From the NCBI GenBank assembly GCA_002401525.1, contig NVTH01000020.1:12079-24669 (forward strand): a stretch of 12,591 nucleotides of DNA. Direction: 5' to 3'. This document shows positions 6,905-12,591 of the stretch, piece after piece. The notes beneath the pieces were generated by a model. The model made no database searches and was not told the DNA's origin. It saw only the letters and a list, made by a program, of their open reading frames with translations. Source of the stretch: Moraxellaceae bacterium. Lineage in GTDB: Bacteria > Pseudomonadota > Gammaproteobacteria > Pseudomonadales > UBA3067. The position numbers and the translations under genes were made by a program. Within the stretch, counting starts at the first letter, position 1, and the number at the start of each line of letters is the position of its first letter.

Positions 6905-7819
6905 GTGCCCGCTGAGTTGGTTTCGTATTGAGTCTGAATTTTTTGCTTTAGTGTCTAGATTGCCAATGTGCCGACTGAATGTAGAAGGATCCCGTTGAAA
7001 GTAGTTCGCCACCTGCGTAATCGAACTAGCTCCCAGCTGGTGGCCCAGCCAGCCAATTAATGCGCGCGCTTCGGAAACTACACGATTTCGCGAAGATCCC
7101 CGAAGCACCTCCTCGCTTATCTCGAATTCCTTGCTCACATAATCGACAATATCCTCTAGGGTTACTTTCAATAAAGGTGGCTCGGTTTTACCTAACACCT
7201 TTTCCAAGAATCGATCATCCGCCAGTACTCGCCCATCGTTGCCTCCCTTATGGAATTCCTGTCGATAACCTTCTTCTATCCCGTTATGTACAAAGGTCTC
7301 ATATCTTTCTCGGCAAGTCTTCAGCCGTTTTGCGAATTGACTTAGCACCCAATCGGTTTCCAGCCAAGGTAATATTTCTTTCCCTAAGTACGCTCGATGG
7401 CCACTCCAGATGTAATCCTTGGGTTTCTTAACCAGGCCAGCTCGTACCGGATTGAGATGAACATATCGAATCAATTCTAAAAGGTAGCTATCGGCGTCTA
7501 CCAATATTGCTTTGTATCGGCCTTGGAATAAATGTCCCGATCGCGATTGTTTTTTGTTGATCCATCGTGTGTAGCGAAAGGACAGGTTTTGAATGATTTT
7601 GGATAGGGGTTCTTCAGCGACCTGAATCACTAAATGAATGTGGTTTGGCATACAACAAAATGCATGGATCCGATGGTCGTATCGATCCAGCCCTTGCTGA
7701 AGGAGGAAATAAAGGTGGTATCTATCTTCATCATCAAAGAAAATGTCCTGCCCGCCGTTTCCTCGGAGCATTACATGATAAAGCCCACCTGAGAGGTGAA
7801 GTCTTGGTTTTCTGGCCAT
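6881..7819 (-). CDS. REP-associated tyrosine transposase (RAYT, Y1-HUH family) with C-terminal DnaA-like helix-turn-helix
   Basis: A 312-residue single-strand transposase related to IS200/IS605 TnpA. The N-terminal MARKPRLHLSGGLYHVMLRGN and FFDDEDRYHLYFLLQQ are typical of RAYTs. The HUH metal-binding pair is His60 and His62 in MPNHIHLVI. RSGHLFQGRYKAILVD (93-108) and SYLLELIRYVHLNPVRAGLV (111-130) follow, with Tyr119 (or Tyr112) as the probable DNA-cleaving nucleophile. A second domain (about 195-300) ends in a helix-turn-helix, SSITQVANYFQRDPSTFSRHIGNLD, resembling DnaA domain IV; this longer form occurs in a RAYT subgroup. The final residues are encoded inside the left inverted repeat. The ATG at 7819 gives the expected family N-terminus, although the upstream bases hold no clear Shine-Dalgarno, so expression may be poor. 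RAYTs recognise folded REP-type hairpins and can disperse them around a genome. No frameshift is visible and it may be active. Confidence 0.9.
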   Translation of the reverse strand: MARKPRLHLSGGLYHVMLRGNGGQDIFFDDEDRYHLYFLLQQGLDRYDHRIHAFCCMPNHIHLVIQVAEEPLSKIIQNLSFRYTRWINKKQSRSGHLFQGRYKAILVDADSYLLELIRYVHLNPVRAGLVKKPKDYIWSGHRAYLGKEILPWLETDWVLSQFAKRLKTCRERYETFVHNGIEEGYRQEFHKGGNDGRVLADDRFLEKVLGKTEPPLLKVTLEDIVDYVSKEFEISEEVLRGSSRNRVVSEARALIGWLGHQLGASSITQVANYFQRDPSTFSRHIGNLDTKAKNSDSIRNQLSGHINAITQA

Positions 7820-7845
7820 GGAGGGGAGCCTATATTAGCGTGAAT

Positions 7846-7877
7846 ATTAATGCAATAGCGCAGGCCTGACCCCTTTT
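7846..7877 (-). repeat. right inverted repeat of the RAYT element
   Basis: This is the reverse complement of the left arm with two mismatches. Read on the minus strand it starts AAAAGGGGTCAGGCCTGCG. It lies just upstream of the transposase start. Read from the neighbouring membrane-protein gene it supplies that gene's last codons and stop (7847-7849). Confidence 0.85.
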
Positions 7878-8182
7878 TCTTTTGCTGCCCCGCTATTAAC
7901 ATCAAACCATACACGTAGAAAAATAGAAATTATTACAGAAAAAATCAGAGTAATAAAAAAGTATAAATCATTATTTGGTGCGTACACCTTTACGGCTGCC
8001 AGACAACTGATTACGAAGATCATAGGTATAAAACCGGACCCCGCTGCGAACAAAAATGACTTAAATTTTCTATTCCTAGATTTCACGAGACATTTGTACG
8101 TAATTACTGATACTGGTATTCCACTAATCACAGCAAGCATTCCGAAGAACAGTAACCAAGCATATATTCCAGTAATAACCAT
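7847..8182 (-). CDS. small membrane protein, C-terminus supplied by the RAYT repeat
   Basis: A 111-residue open frame with three predicted transmembrane helices: about 4-28 (ITGIYAWLLFFGMLAVISGIP onward), 43-65 (SFLFAAGSGFIPMIFVISCL region) and 72-91 (LYFFITLIFSVIISIFLRVW). A basic loop KSRNRKFKS lies between the first two, so the N-terminus is probably outside. I do not recognise a family. After FDVNSGAA the reading frame enters the right inverted repeat of the RAYT element and ends with about ten residues (KEKGVRPALLH) that come from it. The native C-terminus has therefore probably been cut off or replaced, and the gene may be a pseudogene or a survivor with a borrowed stop. The ATG at 8182 has no strong Shine-Dalgarno visible. 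Nothing in the neighbouring 28 bp left of the element looks like the missing 3' end. Confidence 0.5.
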   Translation of the reverse strand: MVITGIYAWLLFFGMLAVISGIPVSVITYKCLVKSRNRKFKSFLFAAGSGFIPMIFVISCLAAVKVYAPNNDLYFFITLIFSVIISIFLRVWFDVNSGAAKEKGVRPALLH

Positions 8183-8564
8183 ATGAAACCTTAACAGAGG
8201 GATGACGAGATTTGTCGTTTACCCTTCTGCCTTTTTATTAGTTGATCGCCATATTCTATATAACATACAAGAACGTAGAAAGGTCTCCTTTGGAGAAAGC
8301 CGTTAGGTCATATTTGGGCTGCTTTTATCGAAAACTTAGAGCAGCTAACGACCGCTGTTGACACGGAGCGCCCATTATCCGGTGGCCAAATCAAGCTTTA
8401 AGCTGCAAATTGGTCGAGATTCACGAAAAGGCCAATTCTAATGCTAACTTTGTGTGGTGAATTCAATTGGTCAGCGCAACACTCTATCCTATACAAAAAA
8501 GATGCTAATCGCTCAATGTTTCAAGTTCATAAGGGGGCTAATTTTTAAAACAACGGGCGTCTTT
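8183..8564. other. 382-bp gap without a convincing gene
   Basis: No gene that I can support is present. A 61-codon plus-strand frame from 8454 runs antisense into the HxlR gene and looks like chance. The stretch holds small dyads: TCTCC-TTT-GGAGA (8284-8296), GCTGCT/AGCAGC within a GTTAG...CTAAC bracket (about 8301-8349), and AATTGG/CCAATT further on. The HxlR terminator is expected near 8520-8564, but no clear stem with T-run was found. Confidence 0.3.
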
Positions 8565-9122
8565 TTAAGCGATCAGATCATCAAGTTCTTTAAGGCTCAT
8601 GGATTTAGGAATAGCCATCGTCAGCTTTATATCTTTTAAAGCTTCACCCTTGTTAGCACGATTTCTTAAAGTATTAATAATAGCGGGCCCTAATTTTGGA
8701 AGCATCTCTTTTGCTTCAATAGGTTTCTTGCAGTGATCACAGAGCGCTCCAGCTCGCGTCACCTTATTACAAGTCTTGTGAATGTATTCCATAGGTACGC
8801 CGTGTTCATCAGTTAGCCATTCATCACCCCACTCAACCATCGACATGATGATAGGGTATAAACTTTGCCCTTTTTTTGTGAGCTTATATTTTGCGCGCTT
8901 GGAACCACTTTCTATACGTTTTTCTAATACATCCTGTTGAAGCAGTTGGTTAAGTCTTTCTGATAAGCGTGGTTTTGCTATGCCAATACTTTTTTCGATT
9001 TCCGAAAAGTTTTGCTTACCTAAAAATACATCTCTGATTATCAGCATGACCCAGCGATCCCCAATTACCGAGAGGGTTCTGGCGATAGAACAGGTTTCTG
9101 TACTTAATTCGTTCCATTTCAT
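8565..9122 (-). CDS. HxlR-family winged-helix transcriptional regulator
   Basis: A 185-residue regulator if started at the ATG at 9122. The frame continues 17 codons to a TTG at 9173, but that extension overlaps the divergent promoter and lies outside the conserved domain. Counted from the ATG, the HxlR winged helix spans about residues 8-98: CSIARTLSVIGDRWVMLIIRDVFLG, then NFSEIEKSIGIAKPRLSERLNQLLQQDVLEKR, with the recognition helix around KPRLSERL. Cys11 at the start of the fold is the cysteine conserved in HxlR proteins, used for redox or electrophile sensing in relatives such as HypR and QorR. The C-terminal extension contains TCNKVTRAGALCDHC (Cys118, Cys128, Cys131), a possible metal or thiol site. 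It is divergent from the molybdo/tungsto-enzyme gene, so it most likely controls that gene and itself from the shared 94-bp region. The effector is unknown. Confidence 0.82.
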   Translation of the reverse strand: MKWNELSTETCSIARTLSVIGDRWVMLIIRDVFLGKQNFSEIEKSIGIAKPRLSERLNQLLQQDVLEKRIESGSKRAKYKLTKKGQSLYPIIMSMVEWGDEWLTDEHGVPMEYIHKTCNKVTRAGALCDHCKKPIEAKEMLPKLGPAIINTLRNRANKGEALKDIKLTMAIPKSMSLKELDDLIA

Positions 9123-9139
9123 GGCTAAGCTATACTTGG

Positions 9140-9168
9140 TTGACAGGTGTTCATTTGGAGAATAATAT
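9140..9168 (+). promoter_or_regulatory. near-consensus sigma-70 promoter for the Mo/W-enzyme gene
   Basis: The -35 TTGACA (9140-9145) is separated by 17 bp from the -10 TAATAT (9163-9168). That is a perfect -35 box, ideal spacing and one mismatch in the -10. Transcription would start near 9175, leaving a 40-55 nt leader before the enzyme's start. Such a strong core promoter next to a divergent HxlR gene suggests control by repression. Confidence 0.75.
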
Positions 9169-9183
9169 ATCAAAAGGTGTCAA
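9145..9183. promoter_or_regulatory. candidate HxlR operator: repeated AGGTGT across the promoter
   Basis: AGGTGT occurs at 9145-9150 and 9175-9180, exactly 30 bp apart (about three helical turns). One copy lies just inside the -35 and the other at the predicted start site. TTGACA (9140) and TGTCAA (9178-9183) also make an inverted pair around the -10. Further palindromes CAATTAATTG (9192-9201) and TTGATATCAA (9199-9208) lie in the leader. HxlR dimers bind repeats overlapping promoters, so these are plausible sites, but none is proven by sequence alone. Confidence 0.4.
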
Positions 9184-9216
9184 AACGAAACCAATTAATT
9201 GATATCAAGAACTTGA

Positions 9217-11418
9217 ATGGGGTCAGTGTTAATGGAACAGAAGAGTGTACTTTGTGCTAGTTGCGATATTTCCTGCTCGCTTACAGCTCACGTAGATAAA
9301 GGCCGGGTGGTGAAAATTAGTGCATCTCGCAATCCCTTGCTTAAAGATAATATTTGTATGAAAGGTGTCTACGCGCCTAAATCCTTTGCCAATCCTAACA
9401 GAGTATTGAAGCCCTTAAAAAGGGTGGGAGAGCGTGGCTCCGGCAAGTGGGAAGAGGTCTCTTGGGACGATGCAATGGCTGATATCGCCAAGCGGCTTGG
9501 CAAAGTTGTTGATGAATATGGTGCAGAGGCATTAGCGGTATCCACCAGCGAATGGAATACCTCTGTAGAAAATGGTGCGGGCCGTCGTTTCATGAATCAT
9601 TTGGGTTCACCTAACTGGATTAGTGGCGTTGCTCTATGTGCGGGCAATACATCGGCGGTTAATCGTATGGTTTATGGTTGGTATCCTTTTTCTGATTTCG
9701 CGACCACCCAATGTATTTTGCTTTTTGGACATTCCCCAACTCGTCATAGTTGGACCCCTATTTATAATATGATTCAAACAGCGAAAGTTCGTGGCGCAAA
9801 AATTATTGTTTGTGATCCACGAAAAAGTGCGAATGCTGAAATGGCAGATCATTGGTTACCTTTAAAAGTGGGTAGTGATGCAGCGCTAATGTTGGGTATG
9901 GTAAATGTTATTATTAATGAAAATTTGTATGACAAAAAATTTATTGAAAACTGGACCGTAGGTTTTGAAGCATTGAAGGAGCGCGTTAACGAGTACCCCC
10001 TTGAGCGTGTGGCAGAATTAACCGGCCTCGATGAAGAATCGATTCGAAGTGCAGCCCGCACCTATGCACTTGCTAAATCTGCAATTATTCCTTGGACTCC
10101 AATTACCGATCAACAACGTAATAGTACCTCTGCTATTCGTTTGCAATGCACACTTCGAGCATTAACCGGAAATATTGATACCCCTGGTGGAGATGTATTT
10201 TTTGAATTCCCGCCCGAGATTGTTAATGCGTCAGCAATGGAAATGCATGAGGTTTTACCCCAAGAGCAAAAAGATAAGCAGTTGGGTTCGGATAAGCATC
10301 CAGTGTTTACCTATAGAGGAATGGAACCCTTAAAAGAAGCGACGAAAAGAGTATGGGGGCAACCCTATACTAATCTGGTAACCGGGAATTATATGGCTAA
10401 TCCGTCGGCAACGTTTAGAGCAATGGCGGGAGAAGGGCCTTATCCTGTTAAAGCATTTTTCGTCTTGGGTAACAATACTTTATTAAGTTTTGCGAACATG
10501 AAGTTGATTCATAAAGGTATGATGAATCAGGATCTTATTGTGGTCCATGAGCATTTCAAAACACCAACTGCACAACTGGCTGATTATATTTTGCCGGGGG
10601 ATAGTTGGTTGGAGCGTCCGCAAATCTGGGAGGGATTTGGTTGGGCGGGCGTCTTATCAACTTCTCAGAAAGCTATGGAGCCACCGGGTGAGTGTCGAAG
10701 TGTTTATGCTTTTTGGCGTGATTTAGCGGTAAGAATGGGGTTCGAAGAAGCTTTTCCATGGGAGACACTAGAAGATGTATTGGATTACAGGCTGCACAAA
10801 ACAGGAAAATCTTTCAAGCAATTTTCTGAAGAGTTTGAATACAAATTACCCAATTTAAGATTTAGAAAATATGAGAAAACAGGTTTTGCTACTCCTTCAG
10901 GAAAAGTAGAATTGTATTCCAGTGTGTTGGAGGGTTTTGGGTTTGACCCTTTACCTTACTTTCGTGAAGATCCAACTCCCGATGCTAAGTTTTCCAGTAA
11001 ACTGTTTACAGGCTTGAGAGAGAATGAGTTTTTTCAAACCGGCGGTAGGCATGTGCCAGAGTTGCGAAAGCGTACCCCTGAGCCTTTAACATTTATTAAT
11101 CAGCATGAAGCCAACAAATGGGGTGTGCGAACTGGAGAATGGGTTGAAGTGGAAACCAAAATTGGTTCAATAAAAATGAAAGTTGAAATAAAAGAAGAAA
11201 TGCCAAATGAACTAGTGCGTATACCTCATGGATGGTGGAAACCAGAAATGGAACAAGGAATCGGTAAGCTTTCGGGAGCATGGCAGTTTTCAGATGCACA
11301 GGCTTGCCCTGATGACGACGACTTTTTGGATTTAGAACAAGGCATACCTCATTTAAAGGGTATTCCATGTTGCATCAATAAAATTAAGGTGAACGAAAAA
11401 GAACTCAATGCAGGTTAA
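9217..11418 (+). CDS. stand-alone molybdopterin (bis-MGD) Mo/W enzyme, acetylene-hydratase-like
   Basis: A 733-residue catalytic subunit of the DMSO-reductase superfamily. Cys13, Cys16, Cys20 and Cys47 (CASCDISC ... ICMKG) form the [4Fe-4S] site. Cys141 in GVALCAGNTS is the likely metal ligand. LLFGHSPTRHSW and KIIVCDPRKSANAEMADHWLPLKVGSDAAL bind pterin guanosine groups, and the C-terminal pterin-binding domain covers about 610-730. Features I recall from Pelobacter acetylene hydratase recur: Asp directly after the second Cys (Asp17 here, Asp13 there), then Ile; Cys141; Trp179; Trp293; and Trp471 versus Trp472. Ile142 is Ala here. There is no Tat signal and no Fe-S or membrane partner gene, which fits a cytoplasmic, perhaps redox-neutral, enzyme. 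The start could instead be ATG 9232, five codons in, with GGGG upstream. It is transcribed from the strong promoter at 9140-9168 and followed 4 bp later by a small gene. The substrate is not known; an ordinary oxidoreductase remains possible. Confidence 0.85.
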   Translation: MGSVLMEQKSVLCASCDISCSLTAHVDKGRVVKISASRNPLLKDNICMKGVYAPKSFANPNRVLKPLKRVGERGSGKWEEVSWDDAMADIAKRLGKVVDEYGAEALAVSTSEWNTSVENGAGRRFMNHLGSPNWISGVALCAGNTSAVNRMVYGWYPFSDFATTQCILLFGHSPTRHSWTPIYNMIQTAKVRGAKIIVCDPRKSANAEMADHWLPLKVGSDAALMLGMVNVIINENLYDKKFIENWTVGFEALKERVNEYPLERVAELTGLDEESIRSAARTYALAKSAIIPWTPITDQQRNSTSAIRLQCTLRALTGNIDTPGGDVFFEFPPEIVNASAMEMHEVLPQEQKDKQLGSDKHPVFTYRGMEPLKEATKRVWGQPYTNLVTGNYMANPSATFRAMAGEGPYPVKAFFVLGNNTLLSFANMKLIHKGMMNQDLIVVHEHFKTPTAQLADYILPGDSWLERPQIWEGFGWAGVLSTSQKAMEPPGECRSVYAFWRDLAVRMGFEEAFPWETLEDVLDYRLHKTGKSFKQFSEEFEYKLPNLRFRKYEKTGFATPSGKVELYSSVLEGFGFDPLPYFREDPTPDAKFSSKLFTGLRENEFFQTGGRHVPELRKRTPEPLTFINQHEANKWGVRTGEWVEVETKIGSIKMKVEIKEEMPNELVRIPHGWWKPEMEQGIGKLSGAWQFSDAQACPDDDDFLDLEQGIPHLKGIPCCINKIKVNEKELNAG

Positions 11419-11422
11419 CTCG

Positions 11423-11695
11423 ATGGAAGATAATAATAAACTCAACAAAGAAAAAGATGGCTTGCGCAGAAAGGTCGCTTTGTCAGTTTCGCAAGCCTTA
11501 TTCTCTAGACGAGATGTTTGGCATCATAATTTGTTAAAAGGCATAGTCAGAATAGGTGTGAATGCTTTTTATAAGAAATATGATTTTATGAAAGATGAAA
11601 TCATCGATGCAGATATTAGTTTTGATGCAGATGAATTAGATGATTACCAATTTCCCAATAAAAATACTAGTTTAGACGAAACGCCAGAGAATTAA
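11423..11695 (+). CDS. small protein of unknown function following the Mo/W enzyme
   Basis: A 90-residue protein if started at the ATG at 11423, which has CAGG 8 nt upstream and begins 4 bp after the enzyme's stop. An alternative ATG at 11408 would overlap the enzyme by 11 bp and add five residues. I do not recognise it. The N-terminal half is basic and probably helical (KDGLRRKVALSVSQALFSRRDVWHHNLLKGIVRIGVNAFYKKYDF), and the C-terminal third is strongly acidic (DEIIDADISFDADELDD). There are no cysteines, no signal peptide and no membrane segment. The tight spacing indicates cotranscription and a linked function, for example a small subunit or a dedicated maturation chaperone for the enzyme. 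It does not resemble the TorD/NarJ chaperones, which are about twice as long, nor a ferredoxin. Confidence 0.6.
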   Translation: MEDNNKLNKEKDGLRRKVALSVSQALFSRRDVWHHNLLKGIVRIGVNAFYKKYDFMKDEIIDADISFDADELDDYQFPNKNTSLDETPEN

Positions 11696-11713
11696 ACACA
11701 CGCTTATATTTCC

Positions 11714-11732
11714 CAGCTAATGTCATTAGCTG
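11714..11732. promoter_or_regulatory. 9-bp-arm palindrome upstream of the hydrolase gene
   Basis: CAGCTAATG-T-CATTAGCTG is an exact palindrome around one central base, 19 bp after the small gene's stop and 82 bp before the hydrolase start. Only scattered T residues follow, so it is a poor intrinsic terminator. An operator or a processing hairpin between the two genes is as likely. Confidence 0.4.
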
Positions 11733-11814
11733 ACTGTTAAGCCTCTATGATTTTGAGTTCTAAAGTAGACGAAAACAAATAAAATCATTCTTACAATTCC
11801 TTAGAGAGTAAAAT

Positions 11815-12099
11815 ATGTCGAACTATCCCGTAAACGAAACAGCCCTTTTATTAGTTGATCCCTTGAATGAATTTTTATCAGAAGGAGGCAAGCTTTGGGA
11901 TTTCACTAAAACCACCGCGCAAGCCACCCGAACTGTAGAAAATCTAAAAATGCTGGTAGAAACATGTCGTGATAAAGGTGTACTGGTTGTTTATACTTTG
12001 CATCATGCTTATTGTGATGGAGACTATGATAACTGGAAGTTTCTCAACCCGTCACACCAAGGGGGGGTACTAAGGATTTTCCGTCTAAAAGAGACATAA
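11815..12099 (+). pseudogene. isochorismatase-like cysteine hydrolase, N-terminal fragment cut by Tn3-type insertion
   Basis: The first about 82 residues belong to the isochorismatase-like/cysteine hydrolase superfamily. A beta strand LLLVDPLNEF (11-20) carries the catalytic Asp15, followed by VENLKMLVETCRDKGVLVVYTLHHAY (41-66) and DGDYDNWKFLNPSHQ. Family members act on amide or vinyl-ether substrates with an Asp-Lys-Cys triad. Here the Lys and Cys are missing because the sequence changes at about 12061 into the terminal repeat of a Tn3-family transposon; the last dozen residues (GGVLRIFRLKET) are encoded by transposon DNA. Intact relatives are about 180-230 residues, so less than half remains. 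A good Shine-Dalgarno AGAGAG lies 6 nt before the ATG. It is on the same strand as the Mo/W enzyme and may have been its pathway partner before disruption. The remainder of the gene may lie beyond the transposon, outside the window. Confidence 0.75.
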
Positions 12100-12100
12100 C
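12063..12100. repeat. probable 38-bp terminal inverted repeat of a Tn3-family transposon
   Basis: It starts GGGGGTACTAAGG, within a run of seven G at 12061-12067, and ends about GACATAAC. Tn3-family ends are about 38 bp, start with GGGG (GGGGTAC in Tn4430, from memory) and end near TAAG. The transposase on the minus strand stops 54 bp inside, the usual arrangement with the 3' end of tnpA next to a terminal repeat. The exact first base is uncertain because of the G-run, and the other end is outside the window. Confidence 0.6.
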
Positions 12101-12153
12101 CTCCCACAGCCCGCATATTTAATGCCCTGTAGAGGACCCTCAATCCAGGATTC

Positions 12154-12591
12154 TTACTCATTTGTCGTGATTAAACGCATAATTTCATCCATATCGATCG
12201 TATTCTGCCCGAAATCGAAACTGTAAGTCCCGTTCAAGTTTACGTTTAGCCACGCCACTGGTGATACCATTTTTGTCAGCGCCAGGTTTTTTTCATCTCC
12301 TCTGTGCTCAAAGTAAGTGAGCAAGAGGCTCAGTATCTTTGAATTGAAATAGATGATGGCATTTGTCAGCAGTCGAGCACATTCGTTCCAGAGGCCGATT
12401 TCATAGTCGGAGTTTCCTCTAAATCTGTTGCCATTTACTGATGCAACAGCGCGACGGAGTTGATGATAGGCCTCCCCTCGATTAAGGGCTCGTTGCACAT
12501 GGCCTCTCAAACTTTCATCATCGATGTAATCTAATAGGTACGCCGCCTTAACCATTCGATTGTATTCGGTGAGCGCCTGTAATAAGGGGTG
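12154..12591 (-). CDS. tnpA: Tn3-family transposase TnpA, C-terminal part (partial at window edge)
   Basis: The last 145 residues of a Tn3-family DDE transposase. The frame is open to the edge of the window, reading HPLLQALTEYNRMVKAAYLLDYI upstream of the first visible ATG, so that ATG at 12555 is internal. The block RALNRGEAYHQLRRAVASVNGNRFRG contains the probable third catalytic acid: the Glu of NRGE lies 105 residues before the end, close to its position in Tn4430 TnpA as I recall it. SDYEIGLWNECARLLTNAIIYFNSKILSLLL and VSPVAWLNVNLNGTYSF are the usual C-terminal motifs (compare SPLGW-HINLTGDY). A full Tn3 transposase is about 950-1000 residues, so some 85% is off the window. Its 3' end points towards the terminal repeat at 12063-12100. 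The visible part looks intact. Confidence 0.9.
   Translation of the reverse strand, partial: HPLLQALTEYNRMVKAAYLLDYIDDESLRGHVQRALNRGEAYHQLRRAVASVNGNRFRGNSDYEIGLWNECARLLTNAIIYFNSKILSLLLTYFEHRGDEKNLALTKMVSPVAWLNVNLNGTYSFDFGQNTIDMDEIMRLITTNE

Larger units (their letters stand above)
6860..7888. mobile_element. RAYT element bounded by long inverted repeats
   Basis: A unit of about 1.03 kb contains one REP-associated tyrosine transposase gene and is bracketed by inverted copies of the same sequence. The core arms 6873-6904 and 7846-7877 match at 30 of 32 positions. A purine-rich extension to GCAG (6860-6863 and complement of 7885-7888) also corresponds, with small indels. The symmetric boundaries suggest that this whole segment is what moves or was inserted. 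The element lies between the AbiE pair and a small membrane-protein gene whose 3' end runs into the right arm. Confidence 0.65.
12063..12591 (-). mobile_element. left end of a Tn3-family transposon (continues beyond window)
   Basis: The terminal repeat at 12063-12100 and the C-terminal part of a Tn3-type transposase mark one end of the transposon, which interrupts the cysteine hydrolase gene. Cargo genes, resolvase and the second end would lie to the right of the window. The 5-bp target duplication cannot be tested here. Confidence 0.7.

Noticed and set aside
7645..7869. 74-codon plus-strand open frame ending INAIAQA
   Set aside because: It is the antisense shadow of the RAYT gene. Its ending resembles the RAYT C-terminus only because the inverted repeat encodes the same peptide on both sides.
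8301..8349. GTTAGGT ... AGCTAAC resembling integron attC core sites
   Set aside because: GTTAGGT fits GTTRRRY, but the partner AGCTAAC does not fit RYYYAAC and the two boxes are in the wrong order. There is no integrase or cassette structure nearby.
8454..8639. 61-codon plus-strand open frame
   Set aside because: It overlaps the 3' end of the HxlR gene in antisense, has no ribosome site and shows no family features.
9123..9173. TTG start adding 17 residues to the HxlR protein
   Set aside because: The extension has no ribosome site, lies under the divergent promoter and is outside the conserved domain; ATG 9122 is preferred.
9219..9226. GGGGTCAG at the start of the Mo/W-enzyme gene, as in the RAYT repeats
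   Set aside because: Only 8 bases match and the similarity stops there, so chance is sufficient.

Overview
The window looks like gammaproteobacterial chromosomal DNA with AT-leaning base composition. The evidence is a diderm-type Lol-like ABC cluster, a periplasmic PQQ-type sugar dehydrogenase, a REP-associated tyrosine transposase and a Tn3-family transposase. Genus and species cannot be named from the sequence. No rRNA, tRNA or CRISPR array was seen.

Left part (1-4990), housekeeping or envelope character. A secreted PQQ-dependent aldose/sorbosone dehydrogenase-like protein (107-1237, +) faces a convergent four-gene operon on the minus strand. Transcription of that operon runs from about 4969 down to 1319: a secreted helical-repeat-like protein, a LolD/MacB-type ATPase, a LolC/E-type FtsX permease and a LolA-like envelope protein. 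The last two junctions overlap (ATGA-type, and an 8-bp overlap), so the ATPase, permease and LolA-like protein are probably made together as one export or lipoprotein-handling machine.

Middle part (4991-8564), an accessory segment. A perfect 20-bp inverted repeat sits just upstream of an AbiEi/AbiEii type IV toxin-antitoxin or phage-defence pair. Next comes a RAYT (HUH/Y1 transposase) bracketed by near-identical inverted repeats of at least 32 bp. The right-hand repeat supplies the last residues and the stop codon of a small membrane protein, so the element seems to have inserted into that gene's 3' end. About 380 bp without a convincing gene follows.

Right part (8565-12591), a probable catabolic or detoxification locus. 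An HxlR-family regulator is divergent from a 733-residue stand-alone molybdenum/tungsten bis-MGD enzyme. A near-consensus sigma-70 promoter lies between them and reads into the enzyme gene. The enzyme has several residues that match, by position and type, those I recall as hallmarks of Pelobacter acetylenicus acetylene hydratase: CxxCDxxC, Cys141, Trp179, Trp293 and a Trp near 472. It lacks any partner redox subunit or Tat signal. A small unknown protein follows 4 bp later, then the N-terminal part of an isochorismatase-like cysteine hydrolase. That gene is cut off by the left end of a Tn3-family transposon whose transposase runs off the window. The HxlR / acetylene-hydratase-like enzyme / small protein / cysteine hydrolase group is the most interesting candidate for an undescribed system.
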